Source of the DNA: Rhizobium sp. ZPR4
Lineage (GTDB): Bacteria > Pseudomonadota > Alphaproteobacteria > Rhizobiales > Rhizobiaceae
Direction: 5' to 3'
NCBI RefSeq assembly: GCF_040215725.1
Contig: NZ_CP157968.1
Span: 1,116,001 to 1,180,000 of the forward strand
DNA: 64,000 bases
A program made the position numbers and the translations under genes. The notes beneath the pieces are model-generated. The model did no database searches, had not been told where the DNA came from, and saw only the letters and a program-made list of their open reading frames with translations. Of the stretch, positions 44,297 through 52,805 are shown piece after piece (positions within the stretch are counted from its first letter, which is position 1; each line of letters opens with the position of its first letter).

Positions 44297-45292
44297 TCAG
44301 AAAACCTTGGAGAACTGATCGATGTTCGAAGCGTTGTAGACGAACGGATCGGCCATGGCGGCTTCGCCGTTTGCGTCGACCTTGATCTTGCCCATGCGGC
44401 CAGCATTGATCTCGCTGCCCGGCTTGCCGTCGGTCTCGCCCTTGACAAGGCGATAGGCGATCTGCGTTGCAGAATAGCCGAGATCGATCGGGTTCCAGAT
44501 CGCGAATTCCTTCGTCGCACCGGATTTGATCGCGCCGGCCATTTCAGACGGCAGGCCGAGACCGGTCACGTAGACCTGGCCGATCTTGCCGGCATCCTTG
44601 ACGGCCTGCGAAGCGGCAAGCACGCCAACGGTCGTCGGAGCGACGATGACCTTGACTTCCGGATGCGAGGTCAGGAGGCCCTGGGCTTCACGATAGCTCT
44701 TGTCGGAGAGGTCGTCACCATAAACGGTCGTGACCAGGTTGAGACCCGGGAAGTCCTTGAGCTGCTTCTTCATTTCGCCGATCCAGATGTTCTGGTTCGT
44801 CGATGTCGTCGTTGCCGACAGGATGGCGAAGTTACCCTTGCCGCCGTCGAGATGATCCTTGGCAAGCGTCAGGCACATCTTGCCGATCAGCTCGTTGGAC
44901 GAGGGGTTCAGCTGCAGGATGCGGCCAGCCTTGGCGACGCCGGAATCCCAGGAGATGACCTTGATGCCACGCTGTGCCGCCTTCTTGAGGGCAGGTACGA
45001 CTGCATCGGGATCGTTTGCGGAGATCGCGATGGCATCGACGCCCTGCGCGATCAGCGAGTTGATGACTTCGATCTGGCCTTCAGCCGTGGTCGAGGTCGG
45101 GCCGGTGTAGATCACCTGCACGCCGCCGAGATCCTTGGCGGCTTCCTGAGCGCCCTTGTTGGCAGCCTCGAAGAAGCCGTTGCCCAGCGACTTCACCACG
45201 AGACCGATCTTGATGTCTTTCGCGCTTGCCGCGCCGGCGAAAAGCGTGGCCGCAAGCGCAACGCCGATCGCCAGTTTCTTTGCTATATTCAT
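44297..45292 (-). CDS. rhaS: Rhamnose ABC transporter periplasmic binding protein RhaS
   Basis: Periplasmic sugar receptor of 331 residues with a Sec signal peptide (MNIAKKLAIGVALAATLFAGAASA) and the mature start KDIKIGLVVKSLGNGFFEAANKGAQ, the RbsB-like pattern. Ligand-pocket segments NDPDAVVPALKKA and WDSGV are visible. The ATG at 45290-45292 follows GGGAGGAAG. It begins 53 bp after rhaR and precedes rhaT. Confidence 0.92.
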   Translation of the reverse strand: MNIAKKLAIGVALAATLFAGAASAKDIKIGLVVKSLGNGFFEAANKGAQEAAKDLGGVQVIYTGPTSTTAEGQIEVINSLIAQGVDAIAISANDPDAVVPALKKAAQRGIKVISWDSGVAKAGRILQLNPSSNELIGKMCLTLAKDHLDGGKGNFAILSATTTSTNQNIWIGEMKKQLKDFPGLNLVTTVYGDDLSDKSYREAQGLLTSHPEVKVIVAPTTVGVLAASQAVKDAGKIGQVYVTGLGLPSEMAGAIKSGATKEFAIWNPIDLGYSATQIAYRLVKGETDGKPGSEINAGRMGKIKVDANGEAAMADPFVYNASNIDQFSKVF

Positions 45293-45345
45293 GTCACTTC
45301 CTCCCAAAGTTAATAGGCATGCTCACCCCACCTGAGCCGCGCGTT

Positions 45346-46158
45346 TCATGCGACCGATGGGGAATCTTCCTCCTCGGCCTGAGCCGAAACATTTGCGATG
45401 ATGAGCGATACGCCGGCATCCTCGATCATGCGCACGGTCTCGGCGGTCACGCCGTCATCGGTGATGATGGTCGAAACCTGCTCGAGCGGGCAAAGGATCA
45501 GGCTGGAACGCTGACGGAACTTGCTGGAATCAACCATGAGGACGAGTTCGTCGGCCTGTCGCATCAGCTTCTGCTCACTCTGGATCAGCAGGCCATCCGC
45601 TTCCATGATACCGAGAGGGCCAACGCCTTGCGCGCCGAGGAACATGCGGCGTGCGTAGAAATTGCGGGTCGTATCGTTGTCGAACGGCGAAAGGATCAAG
45701 CTCTGCTCGCGATAAATCGCGCCGCCCGGCACTGTCACCGTATTCTTCGAATGCTTGACCAGATGTTCGGCAATGGCGAACGAATTTGTCATTACCTGCA
45801 GCCGGAAAGCTGAAATATAATGAACGAGCTGGAATGTTGTCGTGCCGCCATTGATGATGATGGCGTCACCCGGGCTGCATAATTCTGCCGCCTTGCGCGC
45901 AATTGCGCGTTTCTTATCGATATTGACGGATTCTGAGACGCGGAAGGGTCGACCGACGAGATTGCCGAGTTGCGGAGGATGGATCGATTCTGCACCACCA
46001 CGCACGCGCCGGATCTTTCCCTGCACATGAAGGGCAGCGATATCACGGCGTATTGTCGCCTCCGAAGCCTCGGTCAGCTCGGAAATATCCTGAATCGTCA
46101 CGACAGACTTTTCCTGTACGGCGCTCAGAATAATGCGATGGCGTTCACGTTCGTGCAT
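45346..46158 (-). CDS. rhaR: Rhamnose locus DeoR-family repressor RhaR
   Basis: DeoR-type regulator of 270 residues. The N-terminal HTH (ILSAVQEKSVVTIQDISELTEASEATIRRDIAAL split) ends with the DeoR hallmark KIRRVRGGA. The C-terminal sugar-phosphate sensor domain has GDAIIINGGTTTFQL and LGAQGVGPLGIMEAD. The ATG at 46156-46158 follows AAGGAGGAG; the longer frame to 46206 lacks a site. It is divergent from rhaD and upstream of rhaSTPQUK, and should bind the inverted repeats at 46201-46219 and 46255-46273. Confidence 0.92.
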   Translation of the reverse strand: MHERERHRIILSAVQEKSVVTIQDISELTEASEATIRRDIAALHVQGKIRRVRGGAESIHPPQLGNLVGRPFRVSESVNIDKKRAIARKAAELCSPGDAIIINGGTTTFQLVHYISAFRLQVMTNSFAIAEHLVKHSKNTVTVPGGAIYREQSLILSPFDNDTTRNFYARRMFLGAQGVGPLGIMEADGLLIQSEQKLMRQADELVLMVDSSKFRQRSSLILCPLEQVSTIITDDGVTAETVRMIEDAGVSLIIANVSAQAEEEDSPSVA

Positions 46159-46200
46159 CGGCTCCTCCTTATTGGCGGTTATTTCGCAAATATGATAAAG

Positions 46201-46219
46201 TGTCAATCATAAACGATCA
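46201..46219 (-). promoter_or_regulatory. RhaR operator and -35 box of the rhaR promoter
   Basis: On the minus strand the segment reads TGATCGTTTATGATTGACA. The final TTGACA is followed 17 bp later by AATAAC, a reasonable sigma70 promoter for rhaR. The 19 bases match the copy at 46255-46273 at 17 positions in inverted orientation. On the plus strand, ATCATAAAC occurs at 46206 and 46216, 10 bp apart, as often seen for DeoR-family sites. Confidence 0.65.
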
Positions 46220-46254
46220 TAAACTTTCATATTGCATCGCAGCATTATCGAATT

Positions 46255-46273
46255 TGATCGTTTTCGATTGACA
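46255..46273 (+). promoter_or_regulatory. RhaR operator and -35 box of the rhaDI promoter
   Basis: TGATCGTTTTCGATTGACA ends in TTGACA, followed after 17 bp by CGATAC, giving a plausible -35/-10 pair for rhaD. It is the near-identical inverted mate of 46201-46219. A repressor covering this element would occlude the -35 box. Confidence 0.65.
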
Positions 46274-46367
46274 GGGTGACTATATGTGAGCGATACCCTG
46301 CTCACAAAGGGCGGTTCCAATCGTAACGTGATCCGCCTGCAGGACTTGATTTTCAAGGGAGGATGAC

Positions 46368-48464
46368 ATGGCGGCTGACGTTCAGCTTCTGAAGAACCGT
46401 TGGGATGATGCATATGCGGCCGGCCTCGATGAGCCGGGCAAGCTGCTTTATCGCTCGAATCTGCTCGGTGCAGACAAGCGTATCACCAACTACGGCGGCG
46501 GCAACACCTCGGCCAAGGTCATGGAAACCGATCCGCTCTCCGGCGAAAAGGTCAAGGTGCTCTGGGTCAAGGGCTCCGGCGGCGATGTCGGCACCATCAA
46601 GCTTGACGGTTTCGCCACGCTCTATCAGCACAAGCTCGACAGCCTGAAGAATATCTATCAGGGCGTCGCCGACGAGGACCGCATGGTCGGCTTCCTGCCG
46701 CACTGCACCTTCAATCTCAACGCCCGCGCCGCTTCGATCGACACGCCGCTGCATGGCTTTGTGCCGTTTACCCATGTCGACCACATGCATCCCGACGCCA
46801 TCATCGCTATCGCCGCCTCGAAGAACTCGCGCGAGCTGACACGCGAAATCTTCGGCGACGATATCGGCTGGCTGCCCTGGCGGCGCCCCGGCTTCCAGCT
46901 CGGGCTTGATCTCGAAGCCTTCGTCAAGGCGCATCCGAACGCCAAGGGCGTCGTCCTTGAAAGCCATGGTCTCTTCACCTGGGACAATGACGCCAAGGCC
47001 TGCTACGAGCTGACGCTCGCCATCATCAACAAGGCGATCGAATGGTTCGCCGCCAAGACCGAAGGCAAAACCATTTTTGGCGGTGCGGTCGTCGAAAGCC
47101 TGCCGCAGACGGAGCGCCGCGCTATCGCCGCCCGGTTGATGCCCGAGATTCGCGGCCGCATCGGCAAGGCCGAACGCAAGCTCGGCGATTTCGACGATCA
47201 GGGCGCTGTACTCGAATTCGTCAATTCGAAGAATCTTCGCCCGCTCGGCGTGCTTGGCACCAGCTGCCCGGATCACTTCCTGCGCACTAAGATCCGCCCG
47301 CTGATCGTCGATTTCGATCCGGCAAAGCCCGATGTCGATGCCGTCATTGCCGGTCTCGACAAGGCGCTGGAAGACTATCGCGCCGATTACGCGCGCTACT
47401 ACAATGATTGCAAGCATGACAATTCGCCTGCCATGCGCGATCCGAACCCGGTGATCTTCCTCGTTCCCGGCGTCGGCATGTTGTCCTTCGCCCGCGACAA
47501 GGCGACCGCCCGTATCGCCGGCGAGTTCTACGTCAACGCCATCAACGTCATGCGCGGGGCATCCACGGTTTCCGAATATCAGGGCCTGCCGGAGCAGGAA
47601 GCCTTCGATATCGAATATTGGCTGCTGGAAGAGGCAAAGCTGCAGCGCATGCCGAAGCCGAAGAGCCTTGCCGGCCGCGTTGCCTTCGTCACCGGCGGCG
47701 CCGGTGGTATCGGCCGTGCCACGGCTGCGCGCCTGGTGGGCGAGGGGGCTTGTGTGGTTCTGGCTGACATCGACCAGGCTGCACTTGAAAGCACGCAGGC
47801 TGATTTCGCCAAGAGATATGGTGCGGATGCGGTGCGCAGCGTCAGGCTGGACGTCACCAAGGAAGATGCCGTCATCTCCTCCTTTGCCGAGGCTTGCGTC
47901 GAATTCGGTGGCGTCGACATTCTGGTATCGAATGCCGGCATCGCTTCGTCCGCGCCGATCGAGAGCACCGAGCTTTCGATGTGGAATCGCAATATCGATA
48001 TCCTCGCGACTGGCTATTTCCTCGTTTCGCGCGAAGCCTTCCGGCTGTTCCGCCGCCAGAATCTCGGTGGCAACGTCGTCTTTGTCGCATCGAAGAACGG
48101 TCTGGCCTCCTCGCCGAATGCCGCCGCCTATTGCACGGCAAAGGCAGCAGAGATCCATCTCGCCCGCTGCCTGGCGCTGGAGGGCGCAGAAGCCGGCATC
48201 CGCGTCAATACCGTCAATCCCGATGCCGTCCTTCGCGGCTCGAAGATCTGGAACGGCGAATGGCGCGAGCAGCGCGCCGCCTCCTCGAAGATCGAGGTGG
48301 ACGAGCTCGAGGAACATTACCGCAAGCGCTCTATGCTGAAGCTCAATGTCTTCCCCGAGGACATTGCCGAGGCGATCTACTTCCTGGCCTCTGATTTGTC
48401 CGCCAAGTCGACCGGCAACATCATCAACGTCGACGCCGGCAACGCGCAGAGCTTTACGCGCTGA
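46368..48464 (+). CDS. rhaD: Bifunctional rhamnulose-1-phosphate aldolase / alcohol dehydrogenase RhaD
   Basis: Fusion protein of 698 residues. Residues 1 to about 430 form a class II aldolase/epimerase domain with metal-binding His in FVPFTHVDHMHPDAI and VVLESHGLFTW. Residues about 435-698 form a short-chain dehydrogenase with cofactor motif VTGGAGGIGRATA, SNAG, and the catalytic YCTAK. It should cleave L-rhamnulose-1-phosphate to dihydroxyacetone phosphate and lactaldehyde and then oxidise or reduce the latter. The ATG follows GGGAGGATGAC. It is divergent from rhaR and upstream of rhaI, as in R. leguminosarum rhaDI. Confidence 0.93.
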   Translation: MAADVQLLKNRWDDAYAAGLDEPGKLLYRSNLLGADKRITNYGGGNTSAKVMETDPLSGEKVKVLWVKGSGGDVGTIKLDGFATLYQHKLDSLKNIYQGVADEDRMVGFLPHCTFNLNARAASIDTPLHGFVPFTHVDHMHPDAIIAIAASKNSRELTREIFGDDIGWLPWRRPGFQLGLDLEAFVKAHPNAKGVVLESHGLFTWDNDAKACYELTLAIINKAIEWFAAKTEGKTIFGGAVVESLPQTERRAIAARLMPEIRGRIGKAERKLGDFDDQGAVLEFVNSKNLRPLGVLGTSCPDHFLRTKIRPLIVDFDPAKPDVDAVIAGLDKALEDYRADYARYYNDCKHDNSPAMRDPNPVIFLVPGVGMLSFARDKATARIAGEFYVNAINVMRGASTVSEYQGLPEQEAFDIEYWLLEEAKLQRMPKPKSLAGRVAFVTGGAGGIGRATAARLVGEGACVVLADIDQAALESTQADFAKRYGADAVRSVRLDVTKEDAVISSFAEACVEFGGVDILVSNAGIASSAPIESTELSMWNRNIDILATGYFLVSREAFRLFRRQNLGGNVVFVASKNGLASSPNAAAYCTAKAAEIHLARCLALEGAEAGIRVNTVNPDAVLRGSKIWNGEWREQRAASSKIEVDELEEHYRKRSMLKLNVFPEDIAEAIYFLASDLSAKSTGNIINVDAGNAQSFTR

Positions 48465-48528
48465 TATCAAACGGCCTGCGCCGCGGTTATGCTTGCCGGC
48501 GCGGGCCTTCATCGTCTGGGAGGAAAGA

Positions 48529-49821
48529 ATGGCCGAGTTTAGAATTGCGCCCGATCTGGTTGCTGCAGAAAACGACAAGCGCGCCGCCGCGCTGAAATCC
48601 GACTATGAGGCGCTTGGCGCCACGCTCGCCCGTCGCGGCGTCGATATCGAGGCCGTCACCAAGAAGGTTTCCGAATTCTTCGTTGCCGTCCCGTCCTGGG
48701 GCGTTGGTACCGGCGGCACGCGTTTTGCCCGCTTTCCCGGCACCGGCGAGCCGCGCGGCATCTTCGACAAGCTCGACGATTGCGCGGTCATCCAGCAGCT
48801 GACGCGGGCGACACCCAGGGTCTCGCTGCATATTCCATGGGACAAGGCGGATCCGCGTGAACTCAGGGCCAAGGGCGATGCACTCGACCTCGGCTTCGAC
48901 GCCATGAACTCCAACACGTTCTCGGATGCACCCGGCCAGGCGCATTCCTACAAGTTCGGCTCGCTCAGCCATGTCGATGCGGCAACGCGTGCGCAAGCTG
49001 TGGAGCACAACATCGAATGCATCGAGATCGGCAAGGCGCTCGGCTCGAAAGCGCTGACCGTGTGGATCGGCGATGGCTCGAACTTCCCCGGTCAGACCAA
49101 TTTCACCAAGGCGTTCGAACGCTATCTCGCCGCCATGGCCGACATCTACAAGGCGCTGCCGGATGACTGGCGGCTGTTTTCCGAACACAAGATGTACGAG
49201 CCGGCCTTCTATTCGACTGTGGTTCAGGACTGGGGCACCAATTACCTGATCGCGCAAACGCTCGGCCCCAAGGCGCATTGCCTCGTCGATCTCGGCCACC
49301 ACGCGCCGAACACGAATATCGAGATGATCGTCGCGCGCCTCATCCAGTTCGGCAAGCTCGGCGGTTTCCACTTCAACGATTCGAAATATGGCGACGATGA
49401 TCTCGACGCCGGCGCCATCGAGCCCTATCGCCTGTTCCTCGTCTTCAACGAACTGGTCGATGCCGAACGGCGCGGGGTCAACGACTTCAATCCGGCTCAC
49501 ATGATCGACCAGTCGCACAATGTCACGGACCCGATCGAAAGCCTGATCTCCAGCGCCAACGAGATCCGCCGCGCCTATGCGCAGGCGCTGATCGTCGATC
49601 GAAACGCGCTCGGCGATTATCAGGATGCGAACGACGCGCTGATGGCCTCGGAAACGCTGAAGCGCGCCTATCGTGCCGATGTCGAGCCTATCCTTGCCGA
49701 AGCACGTCGCCGTGCCGGCGGCGCCATCGATCCGGTCGCGACCTATCGGGCGAGCGGTTATCGCCGCAAGGTCGCCGCAGAGCGGCCAGCCTCTGCCGCA
49801 GGTGGCGGCGGGATCATCTGA
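48529..49821 (+). CDS. rhaI: L-rhamnose isomerase RhaI (rhizobial/Pseudomonas stutzeri type)
   Basis: Sugar isomerase of 430 residues that converts L-rhamnose to L-rhamnulose. Metal and substrate residues are seen in SLHIPWDKAD, the segment KALTVWIGDGSNFPGQTNF, FSEHKMYEPAFYSTVVQDWGTNY (Glu, His), HCLVDLGHHAPNTNIEMIV (Asp, His) and GGFHFNDSKYGDDDLDAG (His, Asp). The ATG at 48529 follows GGGAGGAAAG. The frame is open further upstream inside rhaD but is a shifted reading of that gene. It is the second gene of rhaDI, 64 bp after rhaD. Confidence 0.93.
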   Translation: MAEFRIAPDLVAAENDKRAAALKSDYEALGATLARRGVDIEAVTKKVSEFFVAVPSWGVGTGGTRFARFPGTGEPRGIFDKLDDCAVIQQLTRATPRVSLHIPWDKADPRELRAKGDALDLGFDAMNSNTFSDAPGQAHSYKFGSLSHVDAATRAQAVEHNIECIEIGKALGSKALTVWIGDGSNFPGQTNFTKAFERYLAAMADIYKALPDDWRLFSEHKMYEPAFYSTVVQDWGTNYLIAQTLGPKAHCLVDLGHHAPNTNIEMIVARLIQFGKLGGFHFNDSKYGDDDLDAGAIEPYRLFLVFNELVDAERRGVNDFNPAHMIDQSHNVTDPIESLISSANEIRRAYAQALIVDRNALGDYQDANDALMASETLKRAYRADVEPILAEARRRAGGAIDPVATYRASGYRRKVAAERPASAAGGGGII

Positions 49822-49825
49822 GATT

Positions 49826-49861
49826 ATCGGGTGCCGGCGGACAATGGTGTCGGCACCCGAT
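49826..49861. terminator. Hairpin between rhaI and the WYL regulator
   Basis: Perfect 11-bp inverted repeat ATCGGGTGCCG / CGGCACCCGAT with a 14-base loop between convergent genes, 4 bp after the rhaI stop. There is no T-run on either side, so it is a likely but not classical terminator. Confidence 0.6.
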
Positions 49862-49863
49862 CA

Positions 49864-50574
49864 CTACCGTTGCCGTGCGGATTTCTGGAGCTCTTCCTCT
49901 CGCCAGGCGGCCCAGCGGCGACGCAACTCGCCCGGCCGCAGGCCATGGCCTTCATCCAGCATATCAGCCTTGAGAATTCGCTCCGTGCGGAAATGCCGGA
50001 AGCCTTGGCGTAGCTCGCACCATGCCACCAGAATGCGGCTCGTGTCGGAATAACCGAGGATGACGGGCCACACCGTCCTTGCTGTTTCCTCGCCCGCTTC
50101 GGTGCGGTAGTGCAGCCGAAGCTTTCGCCCTTCACGGACGGCGACACGCAGCATCGGCAGATCGATGTTTTCTTCTTCCGCTCCCGGGACGACGGGTCTG
50201 GCTCCGACGCTCGGCTCGAGGATGAAGGGGCGCAGATGGGCGGGCACCACCGCGGTGATCTTGGCAACGACGTCTCGCGCAGCATTGGCGAGGGTCTTGT
50301 CGGCACGACCCGCAACCCATTGCGCTCCGAGGACAACGGCCTCGATCTCCTCGGGCGTCAGCATCAGCGGCGGCATTTCATAGCCTGGCGAGAGGAGATA
50401 CCCGAAGCCCGCCTCGCCCTCGATCGGAACGCGCTGGCTCATCAGATCGGCAACGTCGCGATATACGGTGCGCTTCGAGACCTCAAGCTCATCCGCCAGC
50501 GCGGCGGCAGTTATCGGCCGGCTCGACCGGCGCAATATCTGTATGATCTGAAACAAACGGTCGGCGCGGCGCAT
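49864..50574 (-). CDS. WYL-domain transcriptional regulator (YafY family)
   Basis: Regulator of 236 residues. The N-terminal HTH_11 domain (RLFQIIQILRRSSRPITAAALADELEVSKRTVYRDVADL split) is followed by GEAGFGYLLSPGYEMPPLMLTPEEIEAVVLG, the standard linker, and a WYL-type sensor domain with the final KADMLDEGH region. The ATG at 50572-50574 follows AGGA; a longer frame to 50688 would cover the divergent promoter. It is divergent from the VOC-protein gene and probably regulates it through the palindrome at 50587-50610. Confidence 0.87.
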   Translation of the reverse strand: MRRADRLFQIIQILRRSSRPITAAALADELEVSKRTVYRDVADLMSQRVPIEGEAGFGYLLSPGYEMPPLMLTPEEIEAVVLGAQWVAGRADKTLANAARDVVAKITAVVPAHLRPFILEPSVGARPVVPGAEEENIDLPMLRVAVREGRKLRLHYRTEAGEETARTVWPVILGYSDTSRILVAWCELRQGFRHFRTERILKADMLDEGHGLRPGELRRRWAAWREEELQKSARQR

Positions 50575-50586
50575 TCCTGCTGACTC

Positions 50587-50610
50587 CTGCTGCCAGTATG
50601 GTGGCAACAG
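50587..50610. promoter_or_regulatory. Candidate WYL-regulator operator
   Basis: Arms CTGCTGCCA (50587-50595) and TGGCAACAG (50602-50610) are inverted repeats with one mismatch and a 6-bp centre. The inner 16 bp (TGCCA-N6-TGGCA) is perfect. It lies 12 bp before the regulator start and about 65 bp before the VOC gene. Position and symmetry suggest autoregulation. Confidence 0.55.
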
Positions 50611-50675
50611 GGTTATGCGACAAGAGCCTTCGAACCGCCAGCGATAAAGCGGCGGGCTTTTTGAAGGAATATCCG

Positions 50676-51074
50676 ATGAAACTCGCATCCACGCGTCTGA
50701 TCGCTTCGGACATCAAGAAGATGGTCGGCTTTTATGAGATGGTTACGGGGCAGGCGGCCGAGTGGCTGGCGCCCGTCTTTGCCGAGATCGTCACCCCCTC
50801 GGCAACGCTTGCGATCGGAAGCGCCGAAACCGTCGCCCTGTTCCGCGAGGGCAGTGCTGAACCCCGTGCCAACCGCTCTGTTATCATCGAATTCCAGGTC
50901 GATGATGTCGATGTCGAATTCGCACGGCTGGAGGACAAGGTGGAGGTCGTGCACGAACCGAAGCTGATGCCGTGGGGCAATCGGGCGGGACTGATCCGCG
51001 ATCCAGAGGGAACGCTCGTCAGTCTCTACACGCCTGTCACGGACTTTGCGAAACAGCGTTTTGCGGGGCGTTGA
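50676..51074 (+). CDS. VOC-family (glyoxalase/bleomycin-resistance-like) protein
   Basis: Protein of 132 residues with the paired beta-alpha-beta-beta-beta modules of the vicinal-oxygen-chelate fold: LASTRLIASDIKKMVGFYEMVTG at the start, IIEFQVDDVDVEFARL in the second module, and the end RDPEGTLVSLYTPV typical of the family. The ATG follows GAAGGA. It is divergent from a WYL regulator, a common pairing in rhizobia. The substrate is unknown. Confidence 0.85.
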   Translation: MKLASTRLIASDIKKMVGFYEMVTGQAAEWLAPVFAEIVTPSATLAIGSAETVALFREGSAEPRANRSVIIEFQVDDVDVEFARLEDKVEVVHEPKLMPWGNRAGLIRDPEGTLVSLYTPVTDFAKQRFAGR

Positions 51075-51518
51075 CCGCTCAAAATTCGCGAAAGGTCCTG
51101 ATCGGGATTCCAATTCGCTCGGCGCCCGCAGCCTTTCTGCAGTCGCGTTTGGAAGCGGCCTTCGAACGCCGCGTGTCGCGCTCTTATCGGGGCTTGAATG
51201 ATGGGCGGGCGATGTCGTTGGACTGACGGCATCGCCCGTTTCCAGTCGCTTTCCTGTGGCGCTGTTCATATGATTCGCAGCCTAAGCGACCGGAATAGCT
51301 GCATATTTGTCATGGTCGTCTGGCAGATTTGAAATCGACCGCTCGTTGGGTGGTTGGGGCGCTCGAAGCCGTGCTTGGACGATTTGTGTCTGTCGCACGT
51401 GCACTTTCGAGTGGCCCGGCAATGGGAATTGAGTATTGTCGATTGCAACAGCTCGCCGTGATTTGGCGGTTGAGCCTGGCTTCAAGAAGAGCCTGTTGTT
51501 GATAGGTGAGGAAAGACG
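51075..51518. other. Intergenic region before the HpcH/HpaI aldolase gene
   Basis: 444 bases with no frame that has a ribosome site and protein-like composition. It contains one terminator-like hairpin (51206-51238). The 3' part should carry the promoter of the aldolase gene. Nothing else is recognised. Confidence 0.5.
51206..51238 (+). terminator. Terminator-like hairpin downstream of the VOC gene
   Basis: CGGGCGATG / CATCGCCCG form a perfect 9-bp stem with a 15-base loop, followed by TTTCC. It lies 131 bp after the VOC stop. Confidence 0.5.
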
Positions 51519-52313
51519 ATGACGACTGACATTAACGGTTTTGCCGGACGCCTGAAGCGCCGCGAAAATGGCGGCATGATCTCCGGCTGGGTCGGTATTC
51601 CCGACGCGATGCTCCTCAATCACCTCGCGCAGGAAGATTTCGATACCATCGTCTTGGATATGCAGCATGGCATGTGGGACATGACATCGGCTGCAAGCGG
51701 CATTGCCCATGTTAGGCTCGCTGGCAAACCGGCGATTGCGCGTATTCCGGTCGGCGACTTCGCTTCCGCCTCGCGCCTTCTGGATGCCGGCGCTTCTGCC
51801 ATCATCGCGCCGATGATCAATTCCGCCGACGACGCCCGTGCGCTAGTGAAGGCAACCAAGTATCCGCCGCTCGGCGAGCGCAGCTGGGGACCTTCGCTTG
51901 CTCTCAATCACTTCGGCCTTGCCGCCGAGGATTATCTGCAGAGTGCTAACAGCCTGACCGTCACGATTGCCATGGTCGAAACCCGGACTGCTCTGGACGC
52001 GATCGACGAGATCCTTGCGGTTGACGGTATCGACGGCATCTTCGTCGGTCCTTCAGATCTTTCGATTGCGCTTTCGAACGGTGCCCGGCTTGCGCCCGAT
52101 AGTGCCGCGATCGATCAAGCGCTGGCGACCGTGTTTGCACGCTGCCGTGCCCATGGCAAGGTGATCTGCGCCTTTGGCGGCGACGGCGCTCGCGCCGGAG
52201 AATATCTGAAGCTCGGCCTCGATCTGGTTATCGCCGGCACGGAAACGGCACAGCTAAGGGCAGGTGCGCGCACCGCTATTCAGGCTGCGCGCAAGATCGC
52301 AGAGCAAAACTGA
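51519..52313 (+). CDS. HpcH/HpaI-family class II aldolase
   Basis: Metal-dependent pyruvate aldolase of 264 residues, of the type that cleaves 2-keto-3-deoxy sugar acids. Family landmarks are GWVGIPDAMLLNHLAQEDFDTIVLDMQHG (catalytic His in MQHG), RIPVGD, the Glu of TIAMVETRTALDAIDEI and the Asp of IFVGPSDLSIALS, which hold the metal. Length is usual. It lies alone, near a LacI regulator and downstream of the rhamnose region. Possible substrates include 2-keto-3-deoxy-rhamnonate or glucarate products, but this cannot be decided from sequence. Confidence 0.87.
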   Translation: MTTDINGFAGRLKRRENGGMISGWVGIPDAMLLNHLAQEDFDTIVLDMQHGMWDMTSAASGIAHVRLAGKPAIARIPVGDFASASRLLDAGASAIIAPMINSADDARALVKATKYPPLGERSWGPSLALNHFGLAAEDYLQSANSLTVTIAMVETRTALDAIDEILAVDGIDGIFVGPSDLSIALSNGARLAPDSAAIDQALATVFARCRAHGKVICAFGGDGARAGEYLKLGLDLVIAGTETAQLRAGARTAIQAARKIAEQN

Positions 52314-52453
52314 CGCCTTCCAGTTTTACCGGAGCAGTTCCGGACAAGCCGCAACCCACTTTTTGATGATGAAGAATGGTTTTGGAGCTGCTGCTATTGA
52401 TGCAGCGGCAGCTCCAGACATTTACAATGCTGAGCGACGAGCGCCAAATCCCA

Positions 52454-52600
52454 TCAGTTTACGAGCTTTACAAAGCAGGGATTATACGATTCTTCGCCAC
52501 ATCCGCCGCGGGCTTTCGCCGGTGGGATCGTGTTTTGAATGGCGATGGCGGCAAGCGATACGGCAATGATCGTCAAAACAGTTCTCGTATATTTATCCAT
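52454..52600 (-). CDS. Small secreted or membrane-anchored peptide, 48 residues
   Basis: A minus-strand frame begins with ATG at 52598-52600, preceded by GGGGGA at good spacing, and encodes 48 residues. The N-terminus MDKYTRTVLTIIAVSLAAIAI is a positively charged start plus one hydrophobic segment, like a signal peptide or anchor. It is followed by PPAKA and a short Cys-containing tail (GGCGEESYNPCFVKLVN, two Cys). Such one-helix small proteins are, from memory, common in rhizobia and of unknown function. It lies between the aldolase gene and the lacI gene, divergent from lacI. Confidence 0.68.
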   Translation of the reverse strand: MDKYTRTVLTIIAVSLAAIAIQNTIPPAKARGGCGEESYNPCFVKLVN

Positions 52601-52696
52601 GAGATTCCCCCGGTGACAGATAAAAGAAACATCTGCACTCTAAAATTGCTTTTCTGAACATTTGCTGAATATTAATGCTTATGGTTGCAGCTCGAT

Positions 52697-52724
52697 GCTG
52701 CCTAACCGCGGTTGGAGAGGCAGC
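52697..52724. promoter_or_regulatory. Nested palindrome between the small peptide gene and lacI
   Basis: Arms GCTGCCT (52697-52703) and AGGCAGC (52718-52724) enclose the perfect palindrome AACCGCGGTT (52704-52713), which has the central CG seen in LacI-family operators. It lies 81 bp before the lacI start and could be an autoregulatory site or a hairpin. Evidence is symmetry and position only. Confidence 0.35.
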
Positions 52725-52805
52725 CTAAACACACATTTATCTCTCTTGCGTTGACTGTAACCCGTGCTTGCATCCTCGCCTGGCAGCGGGCATTCTCCCG
52801 CCGAC

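Noticed and set aside
46353..48578. 741-codon open frame on the minus strand across rhaD
   Set aside because: It is the antisense frame of rhaD, which has clear aldolase and SDR motifs on the plus strand. The minus frame has no recognisable domain and no ribosome site.
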